A DNA stretch of 64,000 nucleotides from Corbicula japonica (Eukaryota; Mollusca; Bivalvia; Venerida; Cyrenidae): positions 1,302,001 to 1,366,000 of the forward strand of contig JAZAYU010000001.1 of NCBI GenBank assembly GCA_038501625.1, written 5' to 3'. Both the position numbers and the translations under genes were made by a program. Below, piece by piece: positions 1 through 11,706 of the stretch. Under the pieces are notes generated by a model. That model worked only from the letters and a program-made list of their open reading frames with translations. It was not told the DNA's origin and searched no databases. Position 1 is the first letter of the stretch, and each line of letters starts with the position of its first letter.

Positions 1-196
1 TGTATCTCGTCACAATCTCTTTTTCATTTTGTAATATTTTCTAAATGAACTTAAAATCCCAAAAAGATGTATAGAACCGATGTTACGTGATTTATTTTCA
101 TGCTGACGAAATGTCTCAGTTGCTTAGGGAGGCACGCGCTTCTGAAAGGACAGAAAGGGAAGATACGGACCAACGTTTATACAGCACTACATTATC

Positions 197-456
197 ATTT
201 GGGGCGCGTCACGGGAAAAGGTACCTCCGGACAGTTGACGTCAATCCTTGAAATGACGTCATAAAGTTGAGCAGAGGACATTTATTATTATATATTTCGC
301 GGTAAAAATACCATTTTGTTTAACAAAATTTGTAACAATATCCCTTTTTGGCTATGAGAAAATAATATATAATTGTAAGTTCTTTCTAAAGATAGTAACA
401 ACAAAAAAGTCAAAAATATGACCGAAGGTATCTTTTCCCGTGGCGTGCCCCAAAAT
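197..456. mobile_element. MITE 1 with ~35-bp TIRs (GGGGCGCGTCACGGG type)
   Basis: Left end TTTGGGGCGCGTCACGGGAA and right end TTCCCGTGGCGTGCCCCAAA are reverse complements apart from a few bases; GGTACCTCCGGAC and GACCGAAGGTATC extend them inward. The 260-bp interior has no coding capacity and matches, in inverted orientation, part of the 513-bp element at 9374-9886. Two CRE motifs lie inside. Confidence 0.85.
236..261 (+). promoter_or_regulatory. Paired CRE motifs (TGACGTCA x2) in MITE 1
   Basis: Perfect TGACGTCA at 236-243 and 254-261, consensus for CREB/ATF-type bZIP factors. No adjacent gene is recognised, so a regulatory role is unproven. Confidence 0.5.
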
Positions 457-469
457 TTAGTGATGGAAA

Positions 470-990
470 ACATAAAACATGCATATCAGGATAAGCCACA
501 TCCAGAAAACATAGCCTCACCAAACAGCCAAAAAGGGAAGAGGAAAAAAAGGCGTCTATTAGTAAAAAAAGCCTCCCTATACAGTAGAAGAAGAGAGAGC
601 ATGGTTTATAATATGATCAACTTAAAAAAGACACATTTGAACATTTAATAAAAACAAAACAAAACATGCATATCAGGAATTTCCACATCCAGAAGAAATA
701 ACTACCCCACGCAGCCAAATAGCAGAGGAAGAAAGATCATGGTTTACAAAATGACACAACAAACAATTAACGAAAAGAGAACCTGAGGGGTTGACGACTT
801 GAAACAATAAGTGGTAAAACAATTTGGCAAAACAATTTGCAACAGGGCGTTTATGCCATTTCTAGTGCACCAACCTCACACTTGACCCGGCAGGTTCTCA
901 TGATAACATACAAGTACAAGTTATCTTAGTGAATTAGCTCCACCCAAACCATCAAATCACCAGTGTTGCAGGCAAAAGCTCACAAATATG
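470..990 (-). repeat. Two adjacent truncated 3' copies of the RT element
   Basis: Two starts with ATGCATATCAGGA (about 480 and 667) show two insertions in tandem, the first about 180 bp and the second about 320 bp. The second includes CACCAACCTCACACTTG. Both are 5'-truncated relative to RT sense. Confidence 0.75.
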
Positions 991-1540
991 GCATGCGGTT
1001 TGCACATTAATCACTTAAATCATAGGTTTTATTGTTAAACCCATAGTTTAACAGATTTAAACCTAGGGTTTAAGTTTGGCATGCGGTTAGCACAATAATT
1101 ACTTAAACTATAGGTTTAACTGTTAAACACATAGTTTAACAGACTTAAACCTATAGTTTAACTGTTAAACATATAGTTTAAGAGTTGAAACTATTGGTTT
1201 AAGTGAAAATTGTGCAGAATGTTACTCTATCTATAGGTTTATCAGCTAAAACCCTATGTTTGAGTGTTAAGCCTATAGTTTAAGACCTTAATCTATAGGT
1301 TTAAGAGATTTTCGACAAAATTCCATTAAACTATGGTTTTAAGAGACTTAAATACATAGTTTTAAGGGAATTTTCTTTAAACCTATAGATTGATCTCTTA
1401 AACCCATAGTTTAACAGTTAATCCTATACTTTGAAGTTTAATAAGCACAATTATCCTCAAAATCTGTTAACTACATGTATATAGTTAAGACTTTAAACTA
1501 TGGGTTTAACTGTTAAACCTATGGTTTTAGAGGTATCCAA
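985..1540. repeat. Palindromic TTAAAC/CTATAG/GTTTAA repeat array
   Basis: About 550 bp composed of degenerate alternations of TTAAACC, TATAG and GTTTAA on both strands, with one clear ~89-bp direct duplication starting GGCATGCGGTT at about 989 and 1078. A CCAATCAG and a CACGTGA motif sit at the right border (1529-1570). Confidence 0.8.
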
Positions 1541-2786
1541 TCAGTTTTCGTGTTTGTAATCACGTGAGAAGTTGTTGTTGTTGTTTAATCGAAAGTAGCC
1601 ATATGTTTAAATATTACACAGTGTTACAATCATGCAGAGGATGTGATTAATATTTTTGCGTTGTTATCTAAGTGACAGTTGACTTTGAAAGGTCTCGAGA
1701 GTATGTTGCATGTAAATTCCTCACGGGTAATTTTACTCGCAGGGCATTTAAAGGAATGCCGCGCGCCAGGAGAAACCAAGTTGATAAAGTTGGCGATTTT
1801 TTTTTCGTGTCATTTCAACAGTGTTGCGCGATGTTGAGAGGAAAATCGAGTCTGGTTTTTCTGGTGAAGAAGATATTAGACATCCATTGCCTTGTTGCAG
1901 GAAATGAGTTGAGAGACAAAGAAAACTCGATAGCGCCAGGTCATTTGTGCCCGACCAGGCTCAAAAGCTCTGCATCCCTGCATCAGATCTCCACTTATTT
2001 AATGTTAAAAATCAATATTAAACACAAAATTTAGATAGAAAAATTTAGGATCCAGTGCACTCCGTCTGAATTGTAGTATATTCATTTATATGTTGGGTAC
2101 GTAACTTCTGTACCCAAATTAACATGTAAACATTTTACTCACCAGACTGACCAGTGACATGTACAATTGATTTAGGACAGGATCTCATATCAGTTTGAAG
2201 AAGAAATATTAAGAAATGGCGAAGTTACAGCCAACCTTAAGTTTCTGTGACAGCCAAGTCAACTGACAAAGTTATACCTATGAATCCCAAAAATGAAAGA
2301 ATGTTAAATTATTCTATAACGTTCTACATGGTGGTAGTGGAGGTAACTTTGTGGAGACTCCAGGTGATACTGGTGCCGGCAGAGTTGGCTGTAGTTGGTT
2401 GTTATCACAGATTTGGACAAAACAGCAGATGTCATTGGGACCTCTCTGCAGCTTACACTTTAGAGGAACCAATGTGAAAGCTGAACATCTATAAATAGAA
2501 ACAAATAACTTACATTCTGGGATCAACAGATGCAATGCTACCGATCTTCAAATAGAAACAAAACACTCAGCACTTTGGGAATGGAAATGTTGCAGAAGTA
2601 GTAGGGTTTTACTGTATATTAAACTATCAATATCAAGTCAATCAATATGTCTTAGTGGCCACTGGCACTAGGCTAAAGCCCTCATTAGATTGAGGTACTA
2701 TCATATTACAAATAGTTTGCCAATCAGATGCTTAAGATGTGAGACTCTAACCTCAGTTTAACCATCTGAGTACAAGTACAGGTGTA
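1541..2786. other. No gene recognised
   Basis: A 120-codon frame from a non-ATG start (1672-2034) has no recognisable domain or compositional support. No repeats were recognised. Confidence 0.5.
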
Positions 2787-3215
2787 ACAAGAGCCAGTCG
2801 GAAACGACTGCACACTCGACTATTCGAATAGTCAGACATATTTAAGCACATTTTAAAATGGGGTTCATTTAAACTTGGGAGTAATTCAGGAGTTTGTGAC
2901 ACCCCCTACACACACACATGAACAAAAGTTTCTTGATCTAAGTTAAGAAATCAATAAATTACACTTAATTTATTCTTGTAGTTTTTTTGGGGGAGGGTTT
3001 ACACAACCCAGCCCATACACCTTTGATCCCACACCCACCTACCCACTATCCCTGCCCACCTCAAACCCTCCACCGTTTAAAAGCTGTAGCTATAGTAGTT
3101 TTTAAGTAATAGGTAGGTTGCACGCAAACTTTAACCAAAGCGGGACGCCGAGTGAGTAGAATACGCCAGAGTGAGTAGAATAGCTCGAGATATTCTTCGA
3201 ATAGTCGAGCTAATA
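2787..3215 (+). repeat. ACTATTCGAATAGT repeat, copy 1
   Basis: Starts ACAAGAGCCAGTCGG with GACTATTCGAATAGTC at 2818-2833 and ends GTGAGTAGAATAGCTC ... TTCGAATAGTCGAGCTAAT. The same start and end motifs recur at 3600-3775. Confidence 0.6.
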
Positions 3216-3599
3216 ACATCAGTTTTATGATCCTCGCACAAGGTTATTACATTAAAACATGGCTAATATTATAATTAATTGCTTTTAATGTATAACATGA
3301 ACAACATTCCAAAAAAATGTTTTATTATATTAGATTGTGCAATATTTATAGTGTGTTATGCTTAATACACAGCTCTGTTATCTTTTCCTGCAGACAGTGT
3401 TACTTACATTTGCTGCCATCGACTCTGGAATGTTCCGGGTATTGCTATTGGAAATGATAACGATTCCTCGAAGTAGGTGCTGGTAAAGAGAACTGCCCTG
3501 GTGCATAAATCAAACCTGGCCCTTTAAAAGTTACAAGTGTAAATTAAACATTTGCAAAAAAAGTCTTGGAAAATTGTTATTCATAAAAATAAATAGAAA

Positions 3600-3775
3600 A
3601 CAAGAGATGTCCGAGAAGACAGCAGGCTCGATTATTCGAATCAATTGAAACAAATGAAGATTAAAGATTAAAAGAACAACAACTATGGCCAAACTTTCAT
3701 GTACAAACTGGAATAATATTAAGTGAGTAGGATAGCTCCCCTATTCTTTGAATAAAATAGTTAAGCTAAAATGTT
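3600..3775 (+). repeat. ACTATTCGAATAGT repeat, copy 2 (short)
   Basis: Starts ACAAGAGATGTCCG with CTCGATTATTCGAAT and ends AGTGAGTAGGATAGCTC ... TTTGAATAAAATAGTTAAGC, an internally shortened relative of the copy at 2787. Confidence 0.6.
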
Positions 3776-3779
3776 TTGA

Positions 3780-4100
3780 AATGAAAGAAAAGATACAGCA
3801 GTACAGGGTTCCTGCAGCTCATCCGTACTGTGGTGGGTTCCTGCAGCTCATCCGCACAGTACAGGGTTCCTGCAGCTCATCCGTACAGGGTACCTGCAGC
3901 TCATCCGTACAGGGTTCCTGCAGCTCATCCGCACAGTACATCCTACATGCACTGAAATTCTACTTCCTGGGAGTGAACCATTACTTAGTTGGGTGGGAAA
4001 CACTAGACGTATTTCAGAAATTTCCAGTGCCGCGTTCGAACTCACGACCTCCTGATTGGTAGACTAGTGCGTTACCACTGGACCACCTGTCCACCCATTT
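3780..4100 (-). mobile_element. tRNA-derived SINE with minisatellite body
   Basis: On the minus strand the head has a Pol III A box (TGGTCCAGTGGTAACGC, complement of 4069-4085) and B box (GAGTTCGAACG, complement of 4033-4043) at tRNA-like spacing. The body leads into a tandem array at 3799-3942. I cannot define the 3' tail or the parental tRNA. Confidence 0.7.
3799..3942 (+). repeat. Minisatellite, five copies of a 24-29 bp unit
   Basis: CCTGCAGCTCATCCG occurs at about 3811, 3840, 3869, 3893 and 3918, separated by variants of TACAGGGTT. It lies in the body of the tRNA-derived SINE. Confidence 0.9.
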
Positions 4101-4794
4101 TGAATGAAAACGAATATCACTTTTTGTTAATATGCCCCTATTACACGAATATATGAAACATATATTTAGGAAGAAATTCTTGGCCAACAATTGAAAAATT
4201 TAATAGATTGATGAAATCAGAAAATAAAAGCAATCTTTTAAAAATTACAAAATTTATCGAAAAAGCTTTAGATTTGAGAAAAACAATAATAAGCACGCAG
4301 GTAACATAAAGAAATAAATTAGCATAATTATAATGTAGCATTGTTATTTTATGCATATTTTATTAACAGTTATTGTTAACTATCTACGTAATAAGATTGA
4401 TAATTATTTTGTTGTTAGAATTATTTTCTAATAATATCTTTGTCGTTATTACTATGTCATTTTCACACGATATTTCTTTGAATGTGCAATTTGCCAAATG
4501 CAATATTGTTGCCGATTTGCAAATAAAAGTTTAGTTGTTTTGTTTGTTGATGTTTTTCAATTTCTATCAAGAAATTAGTAAGTCAATCATCTTCTGTTGA
4601 TGCTAATTTATCAGTTTATCGCAAGTTCTTCTTGCAATATAAACTTAACTTTAAAACAAAATTGAAATTGTATGGTTTTTAGTTCAACCTAATCTGTTGT
4701 GTTAATGATTTACTATGAAATAAAAAAATGGAAATTAAAAATCATTTTCTTGTTTTAACTGCTCTAATTCCTAAACAGCAGCCGCATAAAAAGG

Positions 4795-5470
4795 TGAAAT
4801 ATGCATATCAGGAATCGCCACATTCAGAAAAAACAGCCTCCCCACACAGTCAAGAAGAAGAGAGGGAGAGAGCATGGTTAATAAAATGATCAGTTTCAAA
4901 AGAGACACCACTAACAATTAACAAAAATGAGAACCCGAGGGGTTACCGCCTTGGAACGGTCAGTGGCAAATCAAATTGCCACTGGGGGTTTAAACCAGGT
5001 TCTAGGGTGCACCAACCTCACACTTGCTCCAACAGGTTCTCATATCACAAAACAAATGCAAGTTGTCTTGGTGAAACAACTCCAACCCACTTATTGGCTC
5101 AACAATGTTGCATGCAAAAGCACACAAACATATAAAACATAAGAATGTAATAGCATTGCAAAGCCAAAGGGCGGGTACTCAATGATCTTACCGAGACCAG
5201 AGCTCCTCTAGTAAAATCAGCAAGAACACGATGACAGGGATAAAAGAAACAAATCGAGCTTCTAGGTTCTTTTAAGAAAAGATTTCCCCATAAACCTTCA
5301 TCAACTCTTAAACCCCTGCCACCGTCGTGCAACCAAAGAGGTAAGCATAATGATCAACTGTAGAAGGGTTAATCACCAAGCATGCAGAGCGCTGTAAAAT
5401 ATCATGTTGGTAACCTTTCTTTTTAAATTTACAGATGTTTTTGCGAATAACCGGGAGAAATTAACATTGC
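4795..5470 (-). repeat. RT element 3' copy, ~675 bp
   Basis: Begins GTGAAATATGCATATCAGG and runs, in reverse complement, through the same order of blocks as 13100-13740 and on into the end of the RT coding relic (about 5400-5470). It is the longest of the coding-less copies. Confidence 0.85.
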
Positions 5471-7547
5471 CCTTTATCTTCTTAAGTTTAACACATTCAA
5501 ACTATTTGTATTTAATGAATAATATTCATTGAAATAGAGAAATAACACTGATCAATACACGTACATAAATAAAGTGGACAGACAATTTACAACTTATAAA
5601 ATTTAATGTCTCTGTTAAACAAACACATTTTCTCATTCATTTAGTTTTGTAGAGCCGTATGTATGTCTACAATATTCATAGAACAATGTTTAATATATTC
5701 TAGAATGAAAATATGGAATATTTCATTAAAAACATTCTCAAATTAAGAATTATTTTAACTATGTACGGGATTTTGTCCGTACGAAATACTTGACGCTTGC
5801 GGATTTTATCTTTAGGTTTTATGTCATGTAGGGGATTTTGTACATTTTCTCGAACATATAGCTAGGGTATGATCTGTAAAAAAATATGTACGTGTAATGA
5901 CGGAACATCTGAGGCGAAAGATCGATTCACGTAGTTACTTATATTTTTAAAGTATCACGTTATTAGTTGTTTACCTAGCTTCAAGTTCAAGTTCAATATT
6001 TTATTAGGCATAAACAATATTGTTTCTTGCCCTTAACAATGGCAGATGTATAAACGAAAATAAAAACAAACAAATAAAAGAACATACATGAACACATACA
6101 TTATTATACAACAAAGCTAGACTAATATGGATATAGGAGAACAAGCATGACAAAGCACAATAAAGTTTTGGTATAATTACATATATGTATAACAATATAC
6201 ACTAAAGTTCAGACATTTGAGAAAATCAAATGGTATTGATATTATTAATTGGACATAGTATAATTAATACACATAGCCGAAATTATGTTCTTTCTTAAAA
6301 TCAATACTGTTTGGTCACTTTGAGCGCCGCTTATTAAAATCCGTTTAATAAGTATATGGTGCTCCAATTCTTTTAACAAAATTTACATTCATCCGGTGGT
6401 ACATATTATGATCAATTGAATACACTATATTAAAGGGTTGTTGTTGTTTTTTTTAAGCAAGATGAAGCAAAAAGTTGTAAGTTATTTGGTTCACTTTTAT
6501 TAATGACCATTATTTGCGACAACATTATGAATGCTATTAGAAATAATATTGGAACGGTGCAATATTTCAAAATTATATAACATCTTATTACGCGTGAATA
6601 AGAATCAATAACGTCGCCATTATGTAATGACACCTATAATATTGAAATTTAAATTGCGGAAAAAACTTCGAGATGACCCCTCTTTTTATTTTATAGATGC
6701 ACTGTGGATAGGTCGGAGACGTTTTTAAACATTAGAAACAACATGTTACCAGCCGGTTTTAAGCCAGTTTAGAATAACAGGTAGCAGATGTACAGCAACA
6801 ACGCACATTTCCAATCAACACGTATACTTCCTGTGTTTTTGTTACTGCGTGTTTTAATGTCGATCCCTGATGTTTGTTAACAGGATAATTTTAAATCTAC
6901 GTTGTTGTATTTCTTTATTGTAAGTGACGATGCTGTTTGCGCGACGGGTTAAAAATATTTAAAAGAATGTTTAACTTGGTAAAAATCATTTGATCGGACG
7001 TCGCCACTGCATAATTATGATCTTTTCTCAAGTAGTCCAAAGAAATGACATATGCACGTCAAATCATTTTGTGTATCCAATCTATCCGTCTATATTTTCA
7101 TGATGCGAACAACTTACAGAGCCAGTACTGCCTAACCAGAAGAAATCTGCCACTTCGGGGCTTACTACTAGTACATGGTTATTTGCTCATGGCGGGTCCC
7201 AGTGTCTCCGACAACAACAAAAACAACAACAAAAAGATAAAATGCGTGTAAGATTTTCTTCTGCTTTTGAATACAAATAAAGCAAAAACTAAAACTGTCC
7301 ATATTTGGATAGTAAGAGTATCTTAGTTTTCCTCTATCTTTCTAATAAATCCTGTCCAAAATCCATTACTACAGTTCCAGTTTTATTCCTTAAAGAAAAC
7401 AAGTATATACATTTCATTTTATAATAATTCTGTCTTATCAACTACGGCTTATAAGATTATTATTACTTAATAATTATTATTTCGCAAATGGCTGATTACC
7501 TCCAGTAAGCAGACGACATAATACATAATACAAGCTCGGTATCAGAA
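5471..7547. other. No gene recognised
   Basis: AT-rich DNA with only short frames. A loose ~60-bp duplication of GGATTTTGT.CGTAC-type sequence occurs at about 5766-5860. Confidence 0.5.
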
Positions 7548-7885
7548 ATGATCCAAAACCTGAACTGGCCAACACTTGAAATCATAAGAACTAGAGCAAG
7601 ATTAATTATGTTTAAAATTTATAAAATCATCCACCACCATGTAGCCATCTATCCCGAAAATTTATTATTAGCTCCAGACCTAAGAACCAGACACAGCAGC
7701 ATATACAGATACCGACATATTGGAACTTCTAAAGACTCATACAAATATTCTTTCCATGAACCATAAGCCAGTGGAACATGTTACCCATCGCTGCATATGA
7801 GGCAGCCACAGTTCAAGTGTTCAAAACAATCGTTACTGTGCATGTTATCATCTCATCCATCCATATCTAAATCCGCAACCAATGT
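7548..7885 (+). pseudogene. LINE (jockey/CR1-type) reverse transcriptase C-terminal relic
   Basis: The frame gives LNWPTLEIIRTRARLIMFKI, KIIHHHVAIYP and KDSYKYSFHEP, then after a frameshift near 7765 ISQWNMLPIAAYEAATVQVF. Order and spacing (LxW..L..RR, YKI.H, YSFFP...WN.LP) are typical of the end of non-LTR retrotransposon ORF2 proteins. The rest of ORF2 is absent, as expected for 5'-truncated insertion. Confidence 0.8.
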
Positions 7886-8044
7886 ATAAGGTTTTATCAT
7901 GCACCTGTAAACGCATTATTTTAATGTCCACTATGTATAAGACAGATTGTATAAACAACCTCTGTATTTTAAAACCAGCGCCTGCACGTAATCTTGATAT
8001 TGAGGGAGCGCAGTATTAAGAAGAAAAAGACATGTCCTTATCAA

Positions 8045-8170
8045 CAACGCTAATCACGTGTGAAATAGCAAGTGCGATTTCATTGGTTGAACGTCTTAAT
8101 ACTATAGTTTCTATTGGTTCGCTGTTAAACCTAGGGTTTAAGTGTTAAACATATAGTTTAAGTATGAACC
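8045..8170. repeat. Fragment of the TTAAAC/CTATAG repeat
   Basis: AATCACGTG, CATTGG, CTATAG, TTAAACCTAGGGTTTAA and TTAAACATATAGTTTAA occur in the order expected for the inverted right border of the array at 985-1540. Confidence 0.65.
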
Positions 8171-8193
8171 ACAAAAAGTTGATGGCTTAAAAA

Positions 8194-8455
8194 ATAAGTG
8201 GGTACTAAATAAACTTACTGATACGAGAGCACCTCTAGAGACAATTCAGCAAGAATAGCCGCAATACAAGAAACAGAGCAAGCTACTTTTAACGGATTTC
8301 CATCGAAACGTTCATGAATTCCAATATCCATGCTTTGTCGTGAACAACAAAGAGGTAAACATAGCAATCAGCTGTAGATGGGTTAGGAATACACTGTAGG
8401 TTGCCTTTTCTTTTAGATTTTCTGTGAAATGGTTTTTACAAATATCGTGAAGACA
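8194..8455 (-). repeat. Internal fragment of the RT element
   Basis: Matches the part of the family around 5190-5455 (GTGGGTACT, CAGCAAGAA, AAAGAGGTAA.CATA, TGTAGATGGGTTA) but lacks the common 3' end. It abuts the TTAAAC-rich block at 8100-8165. Confidence 0.65.
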
Positions 8456-9373
8456 TTTATTATGCCTTTAAGTTTTGTTTTTTTTTCATTTATAAATCAA
8501 ACCCATTGTATAAAAATACTGGTTCAGAAAACCTTGCTGCAGTAGAGATTTTAAACTGTATTTTAATAAACTTTTGGTATTTTTTAAATTAAACTTGGGT
8601 ATCGGCGACGCGATAAAACTTGCAGTTTCCTTTTTCAATTGTGGTACCGATACCCGTGTTTTAAATAAAAAAGTTGTGGTGCAAATATTATGTTCACTGA
8701 AATCTTAAACATTGTTTAAATATCTCGAAAACTAACAAGCAGTAAAATATAAGATTTTTACATATATATAAAAAAATACAATACAGGCACAAAAACATAA
8801 TCTCTTTTATATGTTTTAGTAGTTACAAAACCATTTCCGAAGTTCATCAAAAATTCACTAATTTACCAAAGTGAGCCCATAATAACGCCTTCCTGATAAA
8901 AATGAAAATACAATGTAGGGACTCACGTTAATGCAATTTAATATCATTCAGTGTTTTTTATATTCGTTTTATGTCAGATAATCAAAGAGAAGTTAATAAT
9001 TGCGTGATTATGTTCGCGATATTTTCATCACAGCAGCGTCTAATGGTTCACTTTGCTTATGAACGTTAATTGTCTTTAATAAATAAAATCACTTAATAAC
9101 TCTTCTTACTGCTCTTAAGTGGTAACAAAGAGCATACACTAGTTGACTGAGCTCTGAACTAATGCGATTTCAAAAACAATATTAACGTTGGAACGGCCAT
9201 TTCTCGTTGCGTTTGTAGAGTACATCACGCTCGACCTTCAGTCTCGCGTGATATTATTTACTTACGCAAATTGAACGATACGGACCTACAGACTGCATGC
9301 TGTTACATTAAATTATAGTACAACTAAAATGTTTAAAATATGAGCGAAGACACATTTTCCCGTGACGCGCCAC

Positions 9374-9886
9374 AATTGGGGCATGCTACGGGTAAAGGTA
9401 CCTTCGGTCATATTTTTGACATTTTTGTTGTTACTATCTTTAGAAAGAACTTACAATTATATATTATTTCTCATAACTAAAAAGGGATATGTTTACAAAT
9501 TTTGTTAAACAAAATGGTATTTTTACCGCGAAATGCATAAAAGTAAATGTCCTCTGCTCAACTTTATGACGTCATTTTAAGGAATGATTCTTATTTTGGT
9601 GCGGTTCATGCAGATTGGACGTGCACGCGAGAGCTGGCAAATCCATAAAGCGCGTTAAATAAACTTAAGTCGAACGCTTTCAAAGATTAGTATTAAGTGA
9701 AAAGGGGGAGTAATACGTGGGAGTTTTCAATAGTAACAGCCATCACATTACTGACGTCATTACGGGTCATGCGATTCATGCAAAATGAACCGAATTTTTT
9801 TAAACGAAGAAATCAATAGGAATGTAAATATTCAAGGATTGACGTCAACTGTCCGAAGACACATTTTTCCGTGACGCGCCCCAATT
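9374..9886. mobile_element. MITE 2, longer relative of MITE 1
   Basis: Left TIR AATTGGGGCATGCTACGGG and right TIR CCGTGACGCGCCCCAATT, with CCTTCGGTC and GTCCGAAGA inside. The left ~200 bp are the reverse complement of the right part of MITE 1. An extra right-type terminus (CATTTTCCCGTGACGCGCC) at about 9343-9373 abuts the left end, a sign of nested or tandem insertion. Three CRE motifs lie inside. Confidence 0.85.
9567..9847 (+). promoter_or_regulatory. Three CRE motifs in MITE 2
   Basis: Perfect TGACGTCA at 9567-9574, 9752-9759 and 9840-9847, the last next to the right TIR. Confidence 0.5.
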
Positions 9887-10351
9887 GATCATTTCTTTCC
9901 TGACAGCGTCAAGGAAAACTGACTTTGGTATACTTTTGAGGTATTGATTCGTCGCGGTTAAAATCATGTTTTGTTTTAATTTTGAAAAGAGACAGCAGTT
10001 GTATAAAGTTTTGCCTAGGGAAAAGGGAGAATGTTGTAGCACACGTACTTTCATATTTTAAATGAAAACATGTGGTCTGCAACATTGAATACGTATGAAA
10101 CCTTTGACCTGGCAATGTTTCTCGTAGTACTTCTTTTTCAAAACAATACTCACATTGAGAATCTATGTGGATTAATCTACCAAAGTCCCTATAAAACTTC
10201 GTTTTAACTACCGATAATCTCCAGCATATTAATTTATCAATTTACGCGACATATGTATAATAACAATGAAATAACAATTATGTTTAAGCAACTTGTGCCA
10301 CTTAAAATAATTCAGCATAATGTTACCAAACAAAATGTTTATACCGACAGC

Positions 10352-10570
10352 TAAAATTTGAGATCAGTCTCAAATCCCAAGGACCTGATTGGCTGAAATG
10401 GCGACTGGTCGCCATTTCAGCCAATCAGATACTCGAGATTTGAGATTTGAGATCAGTCTCAAATCCCAAGGACCTGATTGGCTGAAATGGCGACTGGTCG
10501 CCATTTCAGCCAATCAGATGCTCGAGATTTGAGACTGATCTCCAGATTAAGTTTTATGATCTTGGGCACA
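10352..10570. mobile_element. Foldback hairpin family, double copy (type A)
   Basis: Two head-to-tail units of about 89 bp, each CTGATTGGCTGAAATGGCGA - CTGG - reverse complement. The right terminus is intact (CCAGATTAAGTTTTATGATC then TTGGGC); the left outer arm is lost. It is the only tandem member of this family here. Confidence 0.85.
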
Positions 10571-11551
10571 GGTTCAATGACGGCATACTCGCAGTAAATA
10601 ACGCCTGTTCAAATTTTGGGATTTTTTTTCGGATATGATAACGAAGCTCTGTAGAGTTTTCACGCAAAAACAGTTGCCCGGTGGCCAAAACAAGCATGAG
10701 AGATTAAAAATACTTTATTTGCACACTACGAGTGGAGAATATGAATCGATTGTTTATTAGAAAACGCCGATGATTTGTTTTCTTATTTATAAAAGTGCAA
10801 ATTGCACAACGAGTTGAGAATATGCGTTAACTGAGTAAAATGAAACCCGGAAAATAGCACAATGTCTTGCAAGAAACAATTTCAATTAGGCAAAGCAACT
10901 CTGAGGTTGAATCACCTATTCTATTTGCTTAAATTATGTTCTTGAAATCATCGCCATCACGCAAAACTTATTTTCTTCTAAAACCTTAAGGAAGTTAATT
11001 TAAAAAATGCATTATAACCATTAACCACAGATTGCGTGCCACATCTTAAAATGAACTGTTTTACAAATTTGTTGTTTTGTAAATTTTGTCATTAGAATTT
11101 TGCTAACCTTTTCATCTTTCGTTGAAAACACATTTTAGGGTTCTAGATTTATTTTCCGAACGTTATTTCTTTCTTTAAAATGCAGAATGATCGCGTCTTT
11201 AGATTGCACTCATTATCACAGAAAATACCCAAGATAACAGCAAACAGATTGCGCTCTATCACCAAACCTGATTTAATTGATACTATTTAGCCATGTACAA
11301 CTTAAAAGATTGTTTTCCTATGCATCACAAAGTATACCAAGAACCTAAAATTAAAACCCATAAAACAACCAAGCTGAAGAAGATAATTATTTTTTAAAAA
11401 AATTGAAGAAGACTGATTAACTGGCCTTTTTGTATAGAGTAGGTCATAAGCAGCAAGTAAATTTCTTGCATACCAGATCAGGTTATCCGGTGTTTTCACC
11501 CGTGTAGGAAATTTCGATCCTACACCCCCCATGTAGAATGAGTCACGTGAG
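10571..11551. other. No gene recognised
   Basis: AT-rich, no coding signal or repeat recognised apart from elements listed at its borders. Confidence 0.5.
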
Positions 11552-11603
11552 TGACGTCACGTCTTCAAGTATCTGACGTAATATATTCAAGTTAGTGACG
11601 TCA
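11552..11603 (+). promoter_or_regulatory. Paired CRE motifs near the 11.7-kb hairpin
   Basis: TGACGTCA at 11552-11559 (inside GTGACGTCAC) and 11596-11603, about 100 bp before the hairpin element. No gene is adjacent. Confidence 0.45.
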
Positions 11604-11706
11604 TTTAAAAACAGTTTGCTTTAACGTCAATATTTCAGCATAATGAAAATAAATAAGTTTGTATACTTACACAGAAATGTTATAAATAATAAAAGGTATG
11701 CAAGAA

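Noticed and set aside
1672..2034. 120-codon open frame
   Set aside because: Starts at a non-ATG codon, has no recognised domain and no flanking gene signals.
10352..10570. Direct palindromic repeats resembling a CRISPR array
   Set aside because: Only two units, self-complementary with no unique spacers, and the family is dispersed through a eukaryotic window.
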